From NCBI GenBank assembly GCA_002355495.1, contig AP017424.1:5211501-5275500 (forward strand): a stretch of DNA of 64,000 nt, in the 5' to 3' direction. Position 1 is the first letter of the stretch, and each line of letters starts with the position of its first letter. Below the pieces are notes generated by a model. That model was not told the DNA's origin and did no database searches. It saw nothing but the letters and a program-made list of their open reading frames with translations. The stretch comes from Streptomyces laurentii. Its GTDB lineage: Bacteria; Actinomycetota; Actinomycetes; Streptomycetales; Streptomycetaceae. Shown one piece after another: positions 24,305-32,144 of the stretch. The position numbers and the translations under genes are program-made.

Positions 24305-24555
24305 CGCGCGTCACCTCCCTTGCGGGCGCGCTGGTCGAACTGCCACAGCTTGTACGCGATCACGGTGAGCGCGGTCGAGATGAGCACCCACGCCATCTGG
24401 TACCAGTAGAAGAACGGGATGCCGATGAAGGTGGGGTCCACCTTCGCGTAGGAGCTCACCCACAGCATCGCGACGAACGGCGCGACGAGGAGGAGCCCGA
24501 TCACCACCCTCAGGGGTGTGACGACTGGTGGATTTCCTTGCGTGGCTTGTGACAT
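24301..24555 (-). CDS. DUF3311-family small membrane protein
   Basis: An 84-aa protein with two transmembrane helices (VVIGLLLVAPFVAMLWV and YQMAWVLISTALTVIAYKL), matching DUF3311. Such proteins are almost always encoded directly before an SSS symporter and are presumed to be an accessory subunit. Its stop overlaps the symporter start (ATGA), so translation is coupled. Confidence 0.88.
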   Translation of the reverse strand: MSQATQGNPPVVTPLRVVIGLLLVAPFVAMLWVSSYAKVDPTFIGIPFFYWYQMAWVLISTALTVIAYKLWQFDQRARKGGDAR

Positions 24556-24744
24556 GGCTCCCGTCCCTGGCTGATCACCGCGTGAAGTGGGGGAAATCTA
24601 GGGGACGGGTTCGCCTCCGCGTAACCCCTGCCCGCATAACGGATCCGACTCACCGAGGCCGCGTTTTCGATCGAATCCGGCCATACGTAGCCATGGTTGG
24701 CCGGCATCGGGCCAACGGCATCTGTCTGATCCTCGTCGGGTGGC

Positions 24745-24800
24745 CGAAGACGGCGAACGGCCGCGTCCCGCCAGGGGGACGCGGCCGTTCGGCGTCTTCG
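24745..24800 (-). terminator. Terminator of dasR
   Basis: Long hairpin: inner arms gaacggccgcgtccc (24755-24769) and complement (24776-24790), extended by outer arms cgaagac / gtcttcg. It begins 19 bases after the dasR stop. Confidence 0.8.
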
Positions 24801-24818
24801 ATTACGGAGAGGAAGGGA

Positions 24819-25583
24819 TCAGTCGAGCGGACGCTTGAGGCGCGCGACGAACTTGTAGCGGTCGCCGCGGTAGACCGAGCGCACCCATTCGACCGGTTCG
24901 CCCCGTCCGTCCACGGAGTGACGGGAGAGCATCAGCATCGGCAGGCCGACATCGGTGCCCAGCAGCCCGGCCTCGCGCGGGGTGGCCAGCGAGGTCTCGA
25001 TGGTCTCCTCGGCCTCGGCCAGGTGCACGTCGTACACCTCGGCCAGGGCCGTGTAGAGCGACGTGTACTTGACGAGGGAACGGCGCAGCGCGGGGAAGCG
25101 CTTGGCCGAAAGATGCGTGGTCTCGATGGCCATCGGCTCGCCGCTCGCGAGCCGCAGCCGCTCGATGCGGAGCACCCGGCCGCCAGGGGTGATGTCGAGC
25201 AGCCCGGCGAGGGTGTCGTCGGCCGTCACGTACCCGATGTCGAGGAGCTGCGAGGTGGGTTCGAGGCCCTGGGCGCGCATGTCCTCGGTGTACGAGGTGA
25301 GCTGGAGCGCCTGGGAGACCTTGGGCTTGGCCACGAAGGTGCCCTTGCCCTGGATGCGTTCGAGCCGGCCTTCGACGACCAGCTCCTGGAGGGCCTGGCG
25401 TACGGTGGTACGCGAGGTGTCGAACTCGGCCGCGAGGGTCCGCTCGGGCGGGACCGGGGTGCCCGGCGGCAGGGTCTCCGTCATGTCGAGCAAGTGCCGC
25501 TTGAGCCGGTAGTACTTGGGTACGCGTGCGGTGCGGGTGGCGATCCCGTTGTCCGTCTCCGTACTGCCCGCGTCCGTGGCCAT
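24819..25583 (-). CDS. dasR: GntR/HutC-family global regulator DasR
   Basis: A 254-aa repressor that senses glucosamine-6-phosphate and GlcNAc-6-phosphate and controls GlcNAc/chitin use, development and antibiotic production. An N-terminal winged helix (about residues 20-90, RTLAAEFDTSRTTVRQALQEL) is followed by a UTRA ligand domain (about 105-245). The start at MATDAGSTE gives exactly the length of the S. coelicolor protein, to which the sequence is nearly identical from VPKYYRLK onward. Divergent from dasABC; candidate dre operators lie between them. Confidence 0.97.
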   Translation of the reverse strand: MATDAGSTETDNGIATRTARVPKYYRLKRHLLDMTETLPPGTPVPPERTLAAEFDTSRTTVRQALQELVVEGRLERIQGKGTFVAKPKVSQALQLTSYTEDMRAQGLEPTSQLLDIGYVTADDTLAGLLDITPGGRVLRIERLRLASGEPMAIETTHLSAKRFPALRRSLVKYTSLYTALAEVYDVHLAEAEETIETSLATPREAGLLGTDVGLPMLMLSRHSVDGRGEPVEWVRSVYRGDRYKFVARLKRPLD

Positions 25584-25740
25584 GGCCCGCCTTCCCGACT
25601 CCTGTGCTGTTGCCGTCACCGGCTCCTCCGTCTGTCGCGGCTCACATGGTGGCACGGACCGGTCACGGGTCTTCGCCCTCCCTCAGGTGTCGGTCCGATA
25701 ACGGACGCGACTGCCCTTCTTATACACCCTTGACACCCCT

Positions 25741-25756
25741 AAAGGTCTAGGCCAAG
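25741..25756. promoter_or_regulatory. Possible weak second dre half-palindrome
   Basis: AAAGGTCTAGGCCAAG matches the DasR consensus at 11 of 16 positions, including the GGTCTAG core, 9 bases before the better site. Confidence 0.35.
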
Positions 25757-25764
25757 CTCCGGGT

Positions 25765-25780
25765 ACTGGTCTAAACCATT
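25765..25780. promoter_or_regulatory. dre (DasR operator) upstream of dasA
   Basis: ACTGGTCTAAACCATT matches the DasR consensus ACTGGTCTAGACCACT at 14 of 16 positions. It lies in the dasR-dasA intergenic region 88 bases before dasA, so can serve both genes. Confidence 0.85.
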
Positions 25781-25867
25781 AAAGACCAGGTCCCAGCCCC
25801 ACAGCTGTACTCGACGTATGTCTTCGCGCGGTGGGAGGGGGGAGCAGGCATCCCTGAGGAGGGTGGC

Positions 25868-27151
25868 GTGAAGCGCAAGCTCATCGCGGCGATCGGCGTC
25901 GCGGGCATGATGGTCGGCATCGCGGCGTGTGGTGGGGGCGACGACAAGGGCGGTGCGAAGGCCGGCGGCGACGCCAAGGAGCTGACCGTGTGGCTCACGG
26001 TCGACGCCCAGAACAACTGGCCCGAGCTGGTCAAGGCCGCCGACGACGCGGTGACCAAGAAGCACCCCGGCATCAAGATCAAGCACGAGTACTACGGCTG
26101 GCCGGACAAGAACACCAAGCTCGACGCGGTGCTCGCGACCGACAAGGCCCCGGACGTTGTCGAGATGGGCAACTCCGAGATGATCAGCTACATGGCCAAG
26201 GGTGCCTTCGCCGAGGTCGACCCGTCGAAGTTCGAGAACTCCGACAAGTGGCTCGACGCCCTCAAGGACTCGGTCACCTACAACGGCAAGACCTACGGTG
26301 TCCCCTACTACGCCGGTGGCCGCGTGGGCACCTGGCGCAAGGACGTCGCCGCCGAGGCGGGCGTCAAGGCCGCCCCGAAGACCTGGGCCGAGCTGACCGC
26401 CGCGCTCGACGCCATCCAGCAGAAGAAGGGCGACAAGTTCAGCGCCTGGTACCAGCCGTCGCCGGACTGGTACGCCGCGATGTCCTTCGTCTACGACGCC
26501 GGCGGCTCCATCGCCAAGCAGGACGGCGAGACCTGGAAGTCGAACCTCGCCTCGGCCGAGTCCCTCAAGGGCCTCACCGAGTACAAGAACATCGTCGACA
26601 AGTACATGCACGGCGACAAGACGAAGGACGAGGCCGACCGCCCCGTCGTCTTCGGCCAGGGCAAGTCCGCGACGATCTTCGCCGCCGGGTGGGAGGGCGC
26701 CACCGCCGCCGACCCGAAGACCGACAAGGTCGGCGGGCTGAAGGACAAGCTCGAGAACTTCGTGATGCCCGGCCCGTCCGGCAAGAACCTCCCGGTCTTC
26801 CTCGGCGGTTCGGACCTGGCCGTCCCGGTCAAGTCCAAGGCGCAGGACGTCGCCGCCGAGTGGATCGCCGCCTTCACCGGCTCCGAGGGCCAGAAGGGCC
26901 TCGTCGCCAAGGGCAACCTGCCCAACAACAAGGCGGACCTCGCGCCGCTGAAGAGCGACCCGGCCACCGCCGTCCCGGCGACCGCCGCCGAGTCCAGCTG
27001 GTTCGTCCCGACCGCCCCCGGCTGGGGCCAGGTCGAGAAGGGCCAGATCCTCAAGACGATGCTCATCGAGATCGCCAACGGCAAGAAGCCGGTCGAGCAG
27101 GCCGCCAAGGACGCCGACGCCGCGATCGACAAGGTCATCAACACCAAGTGA
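25868..27151 (+). CDS. dasA: N,N'-diacetylchitobiose ABC transporter, binding lipoprotein DasA
   Basis: A 427-aa cluster-1 (sugar) extracellular binding protein. Lipoprotein signal peptide with lipobox IAAC at residues 18-21, then a glycine/lysine linker and the two-lobed binding fold with many surface aromatics (YGWPDKNTK, AWYQPSPDWYAAM). GTG start preceded by a purine-rich GAGGAGGG. First gene of dasABC, which imports chitin disaccharide; the ATPase (MsiK in Streptomyces) is encoded elsewhere. A stem-loop directly after it probably keeps its level higher than the permeases. Confidence 0.95.
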   Translation: MKRKLIAAIGVAGMMVGIAACGGGDDKGGAKAGGDAKELTVWLTVDAQNNWPELVKAADDAVTKKHPGIKIKHEYYGWPDKNTKLDAVLATDKAPDVVEMGNSEMISYMAKGAFAEVDPSKFENSDKWLDALKDSVTYNGKTYGVPYYAGGRVGTWRKDVAAEAGVKAAPKTWAELTAALDAIQQKKGDKFSAWYQPSPDWYAAMSFVYDAGGSIAKQDGETWKSNLASAESLKGLTEYKNIVDKYMHGDKTKDEADRPVVFGQGKSATIFAAGWEGATAADPKTDKVGGLKDKLENFVMPGPSGKNLPVFLGGSDLAVPVKSKAQDVAAEWIAAFTGSEGQKGLVAKGNLPNNKADLAPLKSDPATAVPATAAESSWFVPTAPGWGQVEKGQILKTMLIEIANGKKPVEQAAKDADAAIDKVINTK

Positions 27152-27160
27152 CCTGATGTC

Positions 27161-27191
27161 GCAGGGCCCCGCCGATCCGGCGGGGCCCTGC
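27161..27191 (+). terminator. Intra-operon stem-loop between dasA and dasB
   Basis: Perfect 14-bp stem (gcagggccccgccg / cggcggggccctgc) with a 3-base loop, 10 bases past the dasA stop. In sugar-importer operons such hairpins attenuate or protect transcript 3' ends so the binding protein exceeds the permeases. Confidence 0.7.
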
Positions 27192-27228
27192 CGCCCGTAT
27201 CACGAGAGGGATCGCTGAGGAGCACGGG

Positions 27229-28221
27229 ATGAGTGCCGCTGACACAACCACCGCGAAGGTGCCGCCGGTGCGGCAATCGCCCCCATCGGGCTCCGGGGCC
27301 TCGGGCCCGGCCCCTCAGGGCGGCAAGAGGAAAGGCGGGGCGGGCATCCCCTGGCTGCTCCTCGCCCCCTGTCTGATCGTGCTGATCCTGGTGCTCGGCT
27401 ATCCGCTGGTGCGCCTGGTCACCCTCTCGTTCCAGCACTTCGGCCAGCCCCAGCTCTGGGGCTTCCAGGAAGCCGAGTCGGCCGGCTTCGACAACTTCAC
27501 CGCGATCCTCGGCGACGGCGAGTTCTGGGCCGTCGTCCTGCGCACGGTGATCTTCGCGGCCGGCGCCGTGATCGTCACCATGGTGCTCGGCATGCTGATC
27601 GCGCTGCTCCTCCAGCGCGTCTCCGGCTGGGTCAAGGCCCTGATCAACATCGTGCTGGTGGCCAGCTGGGGCATGCCGATCATCGTCTCCACCGCCATCT
27701 TCAAGTGGCTCTTCGACGCCGACTACGGCGTGCTCAACTGGATGCTCAGCAGGCTCCCGGGCGTTGACATGATCGGCCACAACTGGTTCGCCAGCGGCCC
27801 GCAGGGCCTGGCCGTGATCATGCTCCTGGTGGTCTGGGGCGCCGTGCCCTTCGTCGTCATCACCCTGAGCGCCGGCCTCACCCAGGTGCCCAAGGAGCTG
27901 GAGGAGGCCGCCCGCCTCGACGGCGCCGGCGCGATCGGTGTCTTCCGCTACGTCACCCTGCCCATCCTCAAGCCGATCATCGTGATGCTCACGACGCTGT
28001 CGGTCATCTGGGACATGGGTGTCTTCCCGCAGGTCTACGTGATGCGCAACGGGCACCCCGAGGCCGAGTTCCAGCTCCTCACCACGTACTCCTTCGACAA
28101 GGCGTTCGTCGTCAACGACTACGGCACCGGCTCCGCGATCGCCGTCGTCACCGTGCTGCTGCTGCTCGGAGTCGTGGCGGTGTACATGCGCCAGATGCTC
28201 AAGATCGGAGATGTCGAGTGA
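27229..28221 (+). CDS. dasB: Diacetylchitobiose ABC transporter permease DasB
   Basis: A 330-aa inner-membrane permease of the MalF-like sugar group. It has a Pro/Gly-rich N-terminal extension of about 40 residues, then six transmembrane helices. The cytosolic EAA loop reads ELEEAARLDGAGAIGVFRYV, which docks on the ATPase. It overlaps dasC by 4 bp. Confidence 0.95.
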   Translation: MSAADTTTAKVPPVRQSPPSGSGASGPAPQGGKRKGGAGIPWLLLAPCLIVLILVLGYPLVRLVTLSFQHFGQPQLWGFQEAESAGFDNFTAILGDGEFWAVVLRTVIFAAGAVIVTMVLGMLIALLLQRVSGWVKALINIVLVASWGMPIIVSTAIFKWLFDADYGVLNWMLSRLPGVDMIGHNWFASGPQGLAVIMLLVVWGAVPFVVITLSAGLTQVPKELEEAARLDGAGAIGVFRYVTLPILKPIIVMLTTLSVIWDMGVFPQVYVMRNGHPEAEFQLLTTYSFDKAFVVNDYGTGSAIAVVTVLLLLGVVAVYMRQMLKIGDVE

Positions 28222-29114
28222 GCGTCACCAAGGCACCCGCCGAGGTCCCCGCCGTCGCCAAGGCACCCGCCGCCTCGCGTCCGCACCCGCGCAAGCCGCG
28301 CAAGACCAAGGCCGGCTGGAACCTGCTCGGCCTGCTTCTCTTCGTCACCCTCGGCTTCCCCGTCTACTGGATGCTCAACACGGCCTTCAAGCCGGCCAAG
28401 GACGCGATCGACCCCGACCCGCACTTCTTCCCGTCCACCTTCACGCTGGAGAACTTCCGGCGCGCGCTGGACATCGCGGACTTCTGGGGCCCGGTCGGGC
28501 GCAGCCTCGTCGTGTCGGCCGTCGTGGTCGTCATCGGCATCGCGGTCGGCCTGCTCGCCGCCCTCGCCATCTCGCGCTTCGCCTTCCGCGGCCGCAAGAT
28601 CGTCATCGTCGGCATCCTCGCCGTCCAGATGGTCCCGCTCGTCGCGATGATCATCCCGGTCTTCCTGCTGCTCAACGACCTCGGTCAGTACGACAAGCTC
28701 ACCGGCCTGATCATCACGTACCTGACCTTCATCCTGCCCTTCACGGTGTGGACGCTGCGCGGATTCATCGTCAACATCCCCAAGGAGCTGGAGGAGGCCG
28801 CCCAGGTCGACGGCTGCACGCCGACCGGCGCGTTCCTCCGGGTGGTCTTCCCGCTGCTCGCCCCGGGCATGGTCGCCACCTCCGTCTACGGCTTCATCCA
28901 GGCGTGGAACGAGTACCTCTACGCGCTGATGCTGATGAGCCAGCAGAACCAGACGGCCACCGTCTGGCTGTCCAACTTCATCACCAAGAACGGCACCGAG
29001 TACGCCCCCATGATGGCCGGCTCGACCATGATGGCCGTCCCCATCGTGATCCTCTTCCTCATCGTCCAGCGCAAGATGGCCGCCGGTCTGACGGCCGGCG
29101 CGGTGAAGGGATAA
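28218..29114 (+). CDS. dasC: Diacetylchitobiose ABC transporter permease DasC
   Basis: A 298-aa MalG-like partner permease with six transmembrane helices and EAA loop ELEEAAQVDGCTPTGAFLRV. GTG start inside the end of dasB (GTGA overlap), so synthesis of the two permeases is coupled. The GH3 gene starts 9 bases later, making a four-gene import-and-cleavage unit. Confidence 0.95.
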   Translation: MSVTKAPAEVPAVAKAPAASRPHPRKPRKTKAGWNLLGLLLFVTLGFPVYWMLNTAFKPAKDAIDPDPHFFPSTFTLENFRRALDIADFWGPVGRSLVVSAVVVVIGIAVGLLAALAISRFAFRGRKIVIVGILAVQMVPLVAMIIPVFLLLNDLGQYDKLTGLIITYLTFILPFTVWTLRGFIVNIPKELEEAAQVDGCTPTGAFLRVVFPLLAPGMVATSVYGFIQAWNEYLYALMLMSQQNQTATVWLSNFITKNGTEYAPMMAGSTMMAVPIVILFLIVQRKMAAGLTAGAVKG

Positions 29115-29123
29115 CGGCGCCCC

Positions 29124-30650
29124 ATGACCACTCTCGTACGCGGTGCGGACACCCTGACCCGTGACGCGCTCACGGTGCTCCAGCCCGGATTCGTCGGCAC
29201 CACCGCCCCCGACTGGCTGCTCCGCCGCATCGGCGAGGGCCTGTCCTCCGTCGGCCTCTTCGGACGCAACGTCGTCGGCCCCGAGCAGCTCGCCGCGCTC
29301 ACGGCGCGGCTGCGCGCCGAACGCGACGACGTGCTCGTCGCGATCGACGAGGAGGGCGGCGACGTCACCCGCCTGGAGGTCAACGAGGGTTCCTCGTTCC
29401 CCGGCAACTACGCCCTCGGCCACGTCGACGACGTCGAGCTGACCCGGGCCGTGGCCCACGAGCTCGGCCGCCGGCTCGCCGTCTGCGGCATCGACCTCAA
29501 CTGGGCGCCGTCCGCCGACGTCAACTCCAACGCCGACAACCCGGTCATCGGGGTCCGCTCCTTCGGCGCCGACCCCGAGCTGGTCGCCCGGCACACGGTG
29601 GCCTACGTCGACGGCCTTCAGGCCGCCGGTGTCGCCGCCTGCACCAAGCACTTCCCGGGCCACGGCGACACCAGCGTCGACTCGCACGACGCGCTGCCCC
29701 GGATCGACGTGGACGCGGCCACCCTGCACGCGCGGGAGCTGCGGCCTTTCCGGGCCGCCGTCGACGCCGGTACCAAAGCGGTCATGAGCGCGCATATCCT
29801 GCTTCCCGCGCTCGATCCGGAGCACCCGGCCACCCTGAGCCCGCGGATCCTCACCGGTCTGCTGCGCCGGGAGCTGGGCTTCGACGGGCTGATCGTCACC
29901 GACGGCATGGAGATGCGGGCCGTGGCGGCGACGTACGGCATCGAGCGCGGATCCGTCCTCGCGATCGCCGCGGGCGCCGACGCCATCTGCGTCGGCGGCG
30001 GGCTGTCCGACGAGGACACCGTGCTGCGGCTGCGCGACGCGCTGGTGACCGCCGTACGGACCGGTGAACTGCCCGAGGAGCGGCTGGCCGACGCCGCCGA
30101 GCGCGTCCGCGCGCTGGCGGCCTGGACCCAGGCGCACCGGGCCAGGGGGGCCGCTCCGGAGCCGGGCGCGGCGCCACAGGAGGGGACCGCGCCCGGCGCC
30201 GGCGCCGAGGTCGGACTCGTCGCGGCCCGCCGGGCCCTGACGGTCACCCCGGGAGCGGCGCCGTTCGCGCCGCTCACCGAGGCTCCGTACGTGGCCTCCT
30301 TCACGCCCGTCGCCAACTTCGCGGTCGGCGACGAGACCCCCTGGGGCGTCGCCGCCGAGCTGGACCGGCTGCTTCCGGGCACCAGGGCCGGCTCGTACGG
30401 GACCGACGCCACGGTGGACGGCGTCCTGACGGCGGCCGGGGAGCGGCGCGTCGTCGCGGTCGTCCGCGATCTCCACCGCCACCCGTGGATGTCCGCCGTC
30501 CTGGACGCCCTGCTCGCGGCCCGCCCGGACACCGTGGTGGTGGAGATGGGGCTGAACGAGTCGGAGCCGCGCGGCGCCCTGCACGTCGCCACCCACGGCG
30601 CCGCCCGCGTCTGCGGCCGCGCCGCGGCGGAGGCGATCACCGGCCGCTGA
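29124..30650 (+). CDS. dasD: GH3 beta-N-acetylglucosaminidase (NagZ-like, DasD)
   Basis: A 508-aa cytoplasmic glycosidase (no signal peptide) expected to split imported diacetylchitobiose or chitooligomers to GlcNAc. The GH3 N-acetylglucosaminidase signature KHFPGHGDTSVDSHDALP is intact and includes the His of the catalytic His-Asp dyad. The nucleophile Asp is in VTDGMEM. A second alpha/beta domain follows an Ala/Gly/Pro linker near residue 345. Encoded 9 bases after dasC. The family also includes cell-wall recycling NagZ enzymes, but the context points to chitin catabolism. I recall the name dasD for this gene. Confidence 0.88.
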   Translation: MTTLVRGADTLTRDALTVLQPGFVGTTAPDWLLRRIGEGLSSVGLFGRNVVGPEQLAALTARLRAERDDVLVAIDEEGGDVTRLEVNEGSSFPGNYALGHVDDVELTRAVAHELGRRLAVCGIDLNWAPSADVNSNADNPVIGVRSFGADPELVARHTVAYVDGLQAAGVAACTKHFPGHGDTSVDSHDALPRIDVDAATLHARELRPFRAAVDAGTKAVMSAHILLPALDPEHPATLSPRILTGLLRRELGFDGLIVTDGMEMRAVAATYGIERGSVLAIAAGADAICVGGGLSDEDTVLRLRDALVTAVRTGELPEERLADAAERVRALAAWTQAHRARGAAPEPGAAPQEGTAPGAGAEVGLVAARRALTVTPGAAPFAPLTEAPYVASFTPVANFAVGDETPWGVAAELDRLLPGTRAGSYGTDATVDGVLTAAGERRVVAVVRDLHRHPWMSAVLDALLAARPDTVVVEMGLNESEPRGALHVATHGAARVCGRAAAEAITGR

Positions 30651-30669
30651 GGCCGTCGCTCCGTCCTCC

Positions 30670-30732
30670 GACGAGGCATAGGCCGAGGCCCGGCACCTGG
30701 ATCAGGTGCCGGGCCTCGGCATATGCCTCGTC
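30670..30732. terminator. Long bidirectional terminator between GH3 gene and nagB
   Basis: Arms of about 30 bases pair almost perfectly (gacgaggcata..ccgaggcccggcacctg with its complement ending tatgcctcgtc), loop 3 bases. It sits between convergent genes and should stop both transcripts. Confidence 0.9.
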
Positions 30733-30749
30733 GGGGTCGCCGGTGAGGC

Positions 30750-31532
30750 TCAGATGCCCTGCCAGGCGGGCTTGTTCGCGAAGGTGTGGCGGAAGTAGTC
30801 CGCGAGCTTCAGCTTGGAGGCGGCGGCCTCGTCCACGACGACGGTCGCGTGCGGGTGCAGCTGGAGCGCGGAGGCCGGCACGAGCGCGGCGACCGGGCCC
30901 TCGACCGTCTGCGCCACGGCCTCGGCCTTGCCCTCGCCGGTGGCGAGCAGCACCAGGTGGCGGGCCTCCAGGATGGTGCCGATGCCCTGGGTGATCACGT
31001 GGTGCGGCACCTGCTCGATGTCGTCGAAGAAGCGCGCGTTGTCGACCCGGGTCTGCTCGGTGAGCGTCTTGATCCGGGTCCGGGAGGCGAGCGAGGAGCA
31101 GGGTTCGTTGAAGCCGATGTGCCCGTCGGTGCCGATGCCCAGGATCTGGAGGTCGACGCCGCCGGCCTCGGCGAGTGCCTTGTCGTACGCCTCGCAGGCC
31201 GCCTGGACGTCCTCGGCCGAGCCGTCCGGGCCCATGAACTGGTCCGCGGAGAGGCCGAGCGGCTCGACGACCTGGCGCAGCACGGTCGAGCGGTACGACT
31301 CCGGGTGCCCGGCGGGCAGGCCCACGTACTCGTCGAGCTGGGCTATCCGGGCGCGGGACGCGTCCACGGAGCCGTCCCGGACCCGGGCGGTCAGGGCGTC
31401 GTAGATGGGCAGCGGGGTCGAACCGGTGGCCACGCCGAGCAGCGCGTCGGGCTTGCGGCGCAGGAGGCCGGCGATGCCGTCCGCGATCAGTTCGCCGCCC
31501 GCCTTGGCGTCCTTGACGATGACAACTTCCAC
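30750..31532 (-). CDS. nagB: Glucosamine-6-phosphate deaminase
   Basis: A 260-aa enzyme converting GlcN-6-phosphate to fructose-6-phosphate and ammonia, the last step of GlcNAc use; its substrate is the ligand that inactivates DasR. Catalytic residues D67 (LDEYVGL), D136, H138 (GTDGHIGFNEP) and E143 match the E. coli set with a constant offset of five. The GTG at 31532 is used because the family sequence begins at VEVVIVKDA. A candidate dre site lies 41 bases upstream. Confidence 0.95.
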   Translation of the reverse strand: MEVVIVKDAKAGGELIADGIAGLLRRKPDALLGVATGSTPLPIYDALTARVRDGSVDASRARIAQLDEYVGLPAGHPESYRSTVLRQVVEPLGLSADQFMGPDGSAEDVQAACEAYDKALAEAGGVDLQILGIGTDGHIGFNEPCSSLASRTRIKTLTEQTRVDNARFFDDIEQVPHHVITQGIGTILEARHLVLLATGEGKAEAVAQTVEGPVAALVPASALQLHPHATVVVDEAAASKLKLADYFRHTFANKPAWQGI

Positions 31533-31572
31533 GCTGTGCCTGCCGATCTGATCAGGGGCTGGTGAGGACCGA

Positions 31573-31588
31573 TGTGGTATAGACCAAT
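31573..31588. promoter_or_regulatory. dre-like DasR site upstream of nagB
   Basis: TGTGGTATAGACCAAT matches the 16-base DasR consensus AGTGGTCTAGACCACT at 13 positions, and nagB is a known DasR target in Streptomyces. Confidence 0.8.
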
Positions 31589-31731
31589 CTTCCTCAAATC
31601 TAGCAGAGCGGGGGCCGTTTGTGCGGGTCTCGTACGGGTCTTGCGGGAGGCGGGAAGAGGCTCTTTCATCGTCTGTCCCACGGGCCCCGGCGGCCACTCG
31701 GAAGGAGGGGCCGGGGGCGGGCCGCGGCGGC

Positions 31732-31774
31732 GGGAGGAGGCGCGGGTGGGGCGCGGGGGAGGGCCCGGGAGGGG
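31732..31774 (+). other. G-tract cluster, quadruplex-capable
   Basis: Six or more runs of three to five G separated by short spacers on the plus strand (ggg-aggaggcgc-ggg-t-gggg-cgc-ggggg-a-ggg-ccc-ggg-a-gggg). Only the sequence pattern supports this; no function is shown. Confidence 0.4.
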
Positions 31775-32009
31775 CGCGGAGGCCGGGGCCGAAAAGAGGC
31801 CCGGAAGCGGTCCGGGAAGAGGTCCGGAAAACCCGCGGGCCGCGGCGCCCGACGGGACCCTCAGCCCGTCCGGCACCGCAGCCCGGAGTTGCCCGGCCGT
31901 GGGTGTGCGGTCCCCGGCCGTGTGGAGGCCTCGGCGCGGTCAGGGCAGAGAGCGCCGGGTGCCTCGTCCATCCTCCTGTGCGGGGAGGATGGAGGCTTGC
32001 GGAAATCAT

Positions 32010-32025
32010 TGTGGACTAGACCATT
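32010..32025. promoter_or_regulatory. dre-like site upstream of the PdtaS-type kinase
   Basis: TGTGGACTAGACCATT matches the DasR consensus AGTGGTCTAGACCACT at 13 of 16 positions, with an intact CTAGACCA core. It is 120 bases before the kinase start. Confidence 0.6.
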
Positions 32026-32144
32026 CTCGGCTGTCCATGCGTGTGAACGATCGTTTCCGCGCCCCCCATACTCCACCACGGATGCCCGGAGATCCAGGTT
32101 CACCGGCCCTTGAATCCACGGGTACGCTCGCACCCGTGCCCTCC

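Larger units (their letters stand above)
31533..32144. other. 612-bp nagB/pdtaS intergenic region
   Basis: No gene is supported here. It holds one dre-like site near each end (31573-31588 and 32010-32025). Between about 31700 and 31850 there is a purine-rich, G-tract-rich block on the plus strand. Open frames crossing it are low-complexity and have no ribosome-binding site. Confidence 0.7.

Noticed and set aside
30750..32009. NagB extended by 159 residues at the N-terminus
   Set aside because: The extension is low-complexity and crosses the promoter and a DasR-like site; the family start is the GTG at 31532.
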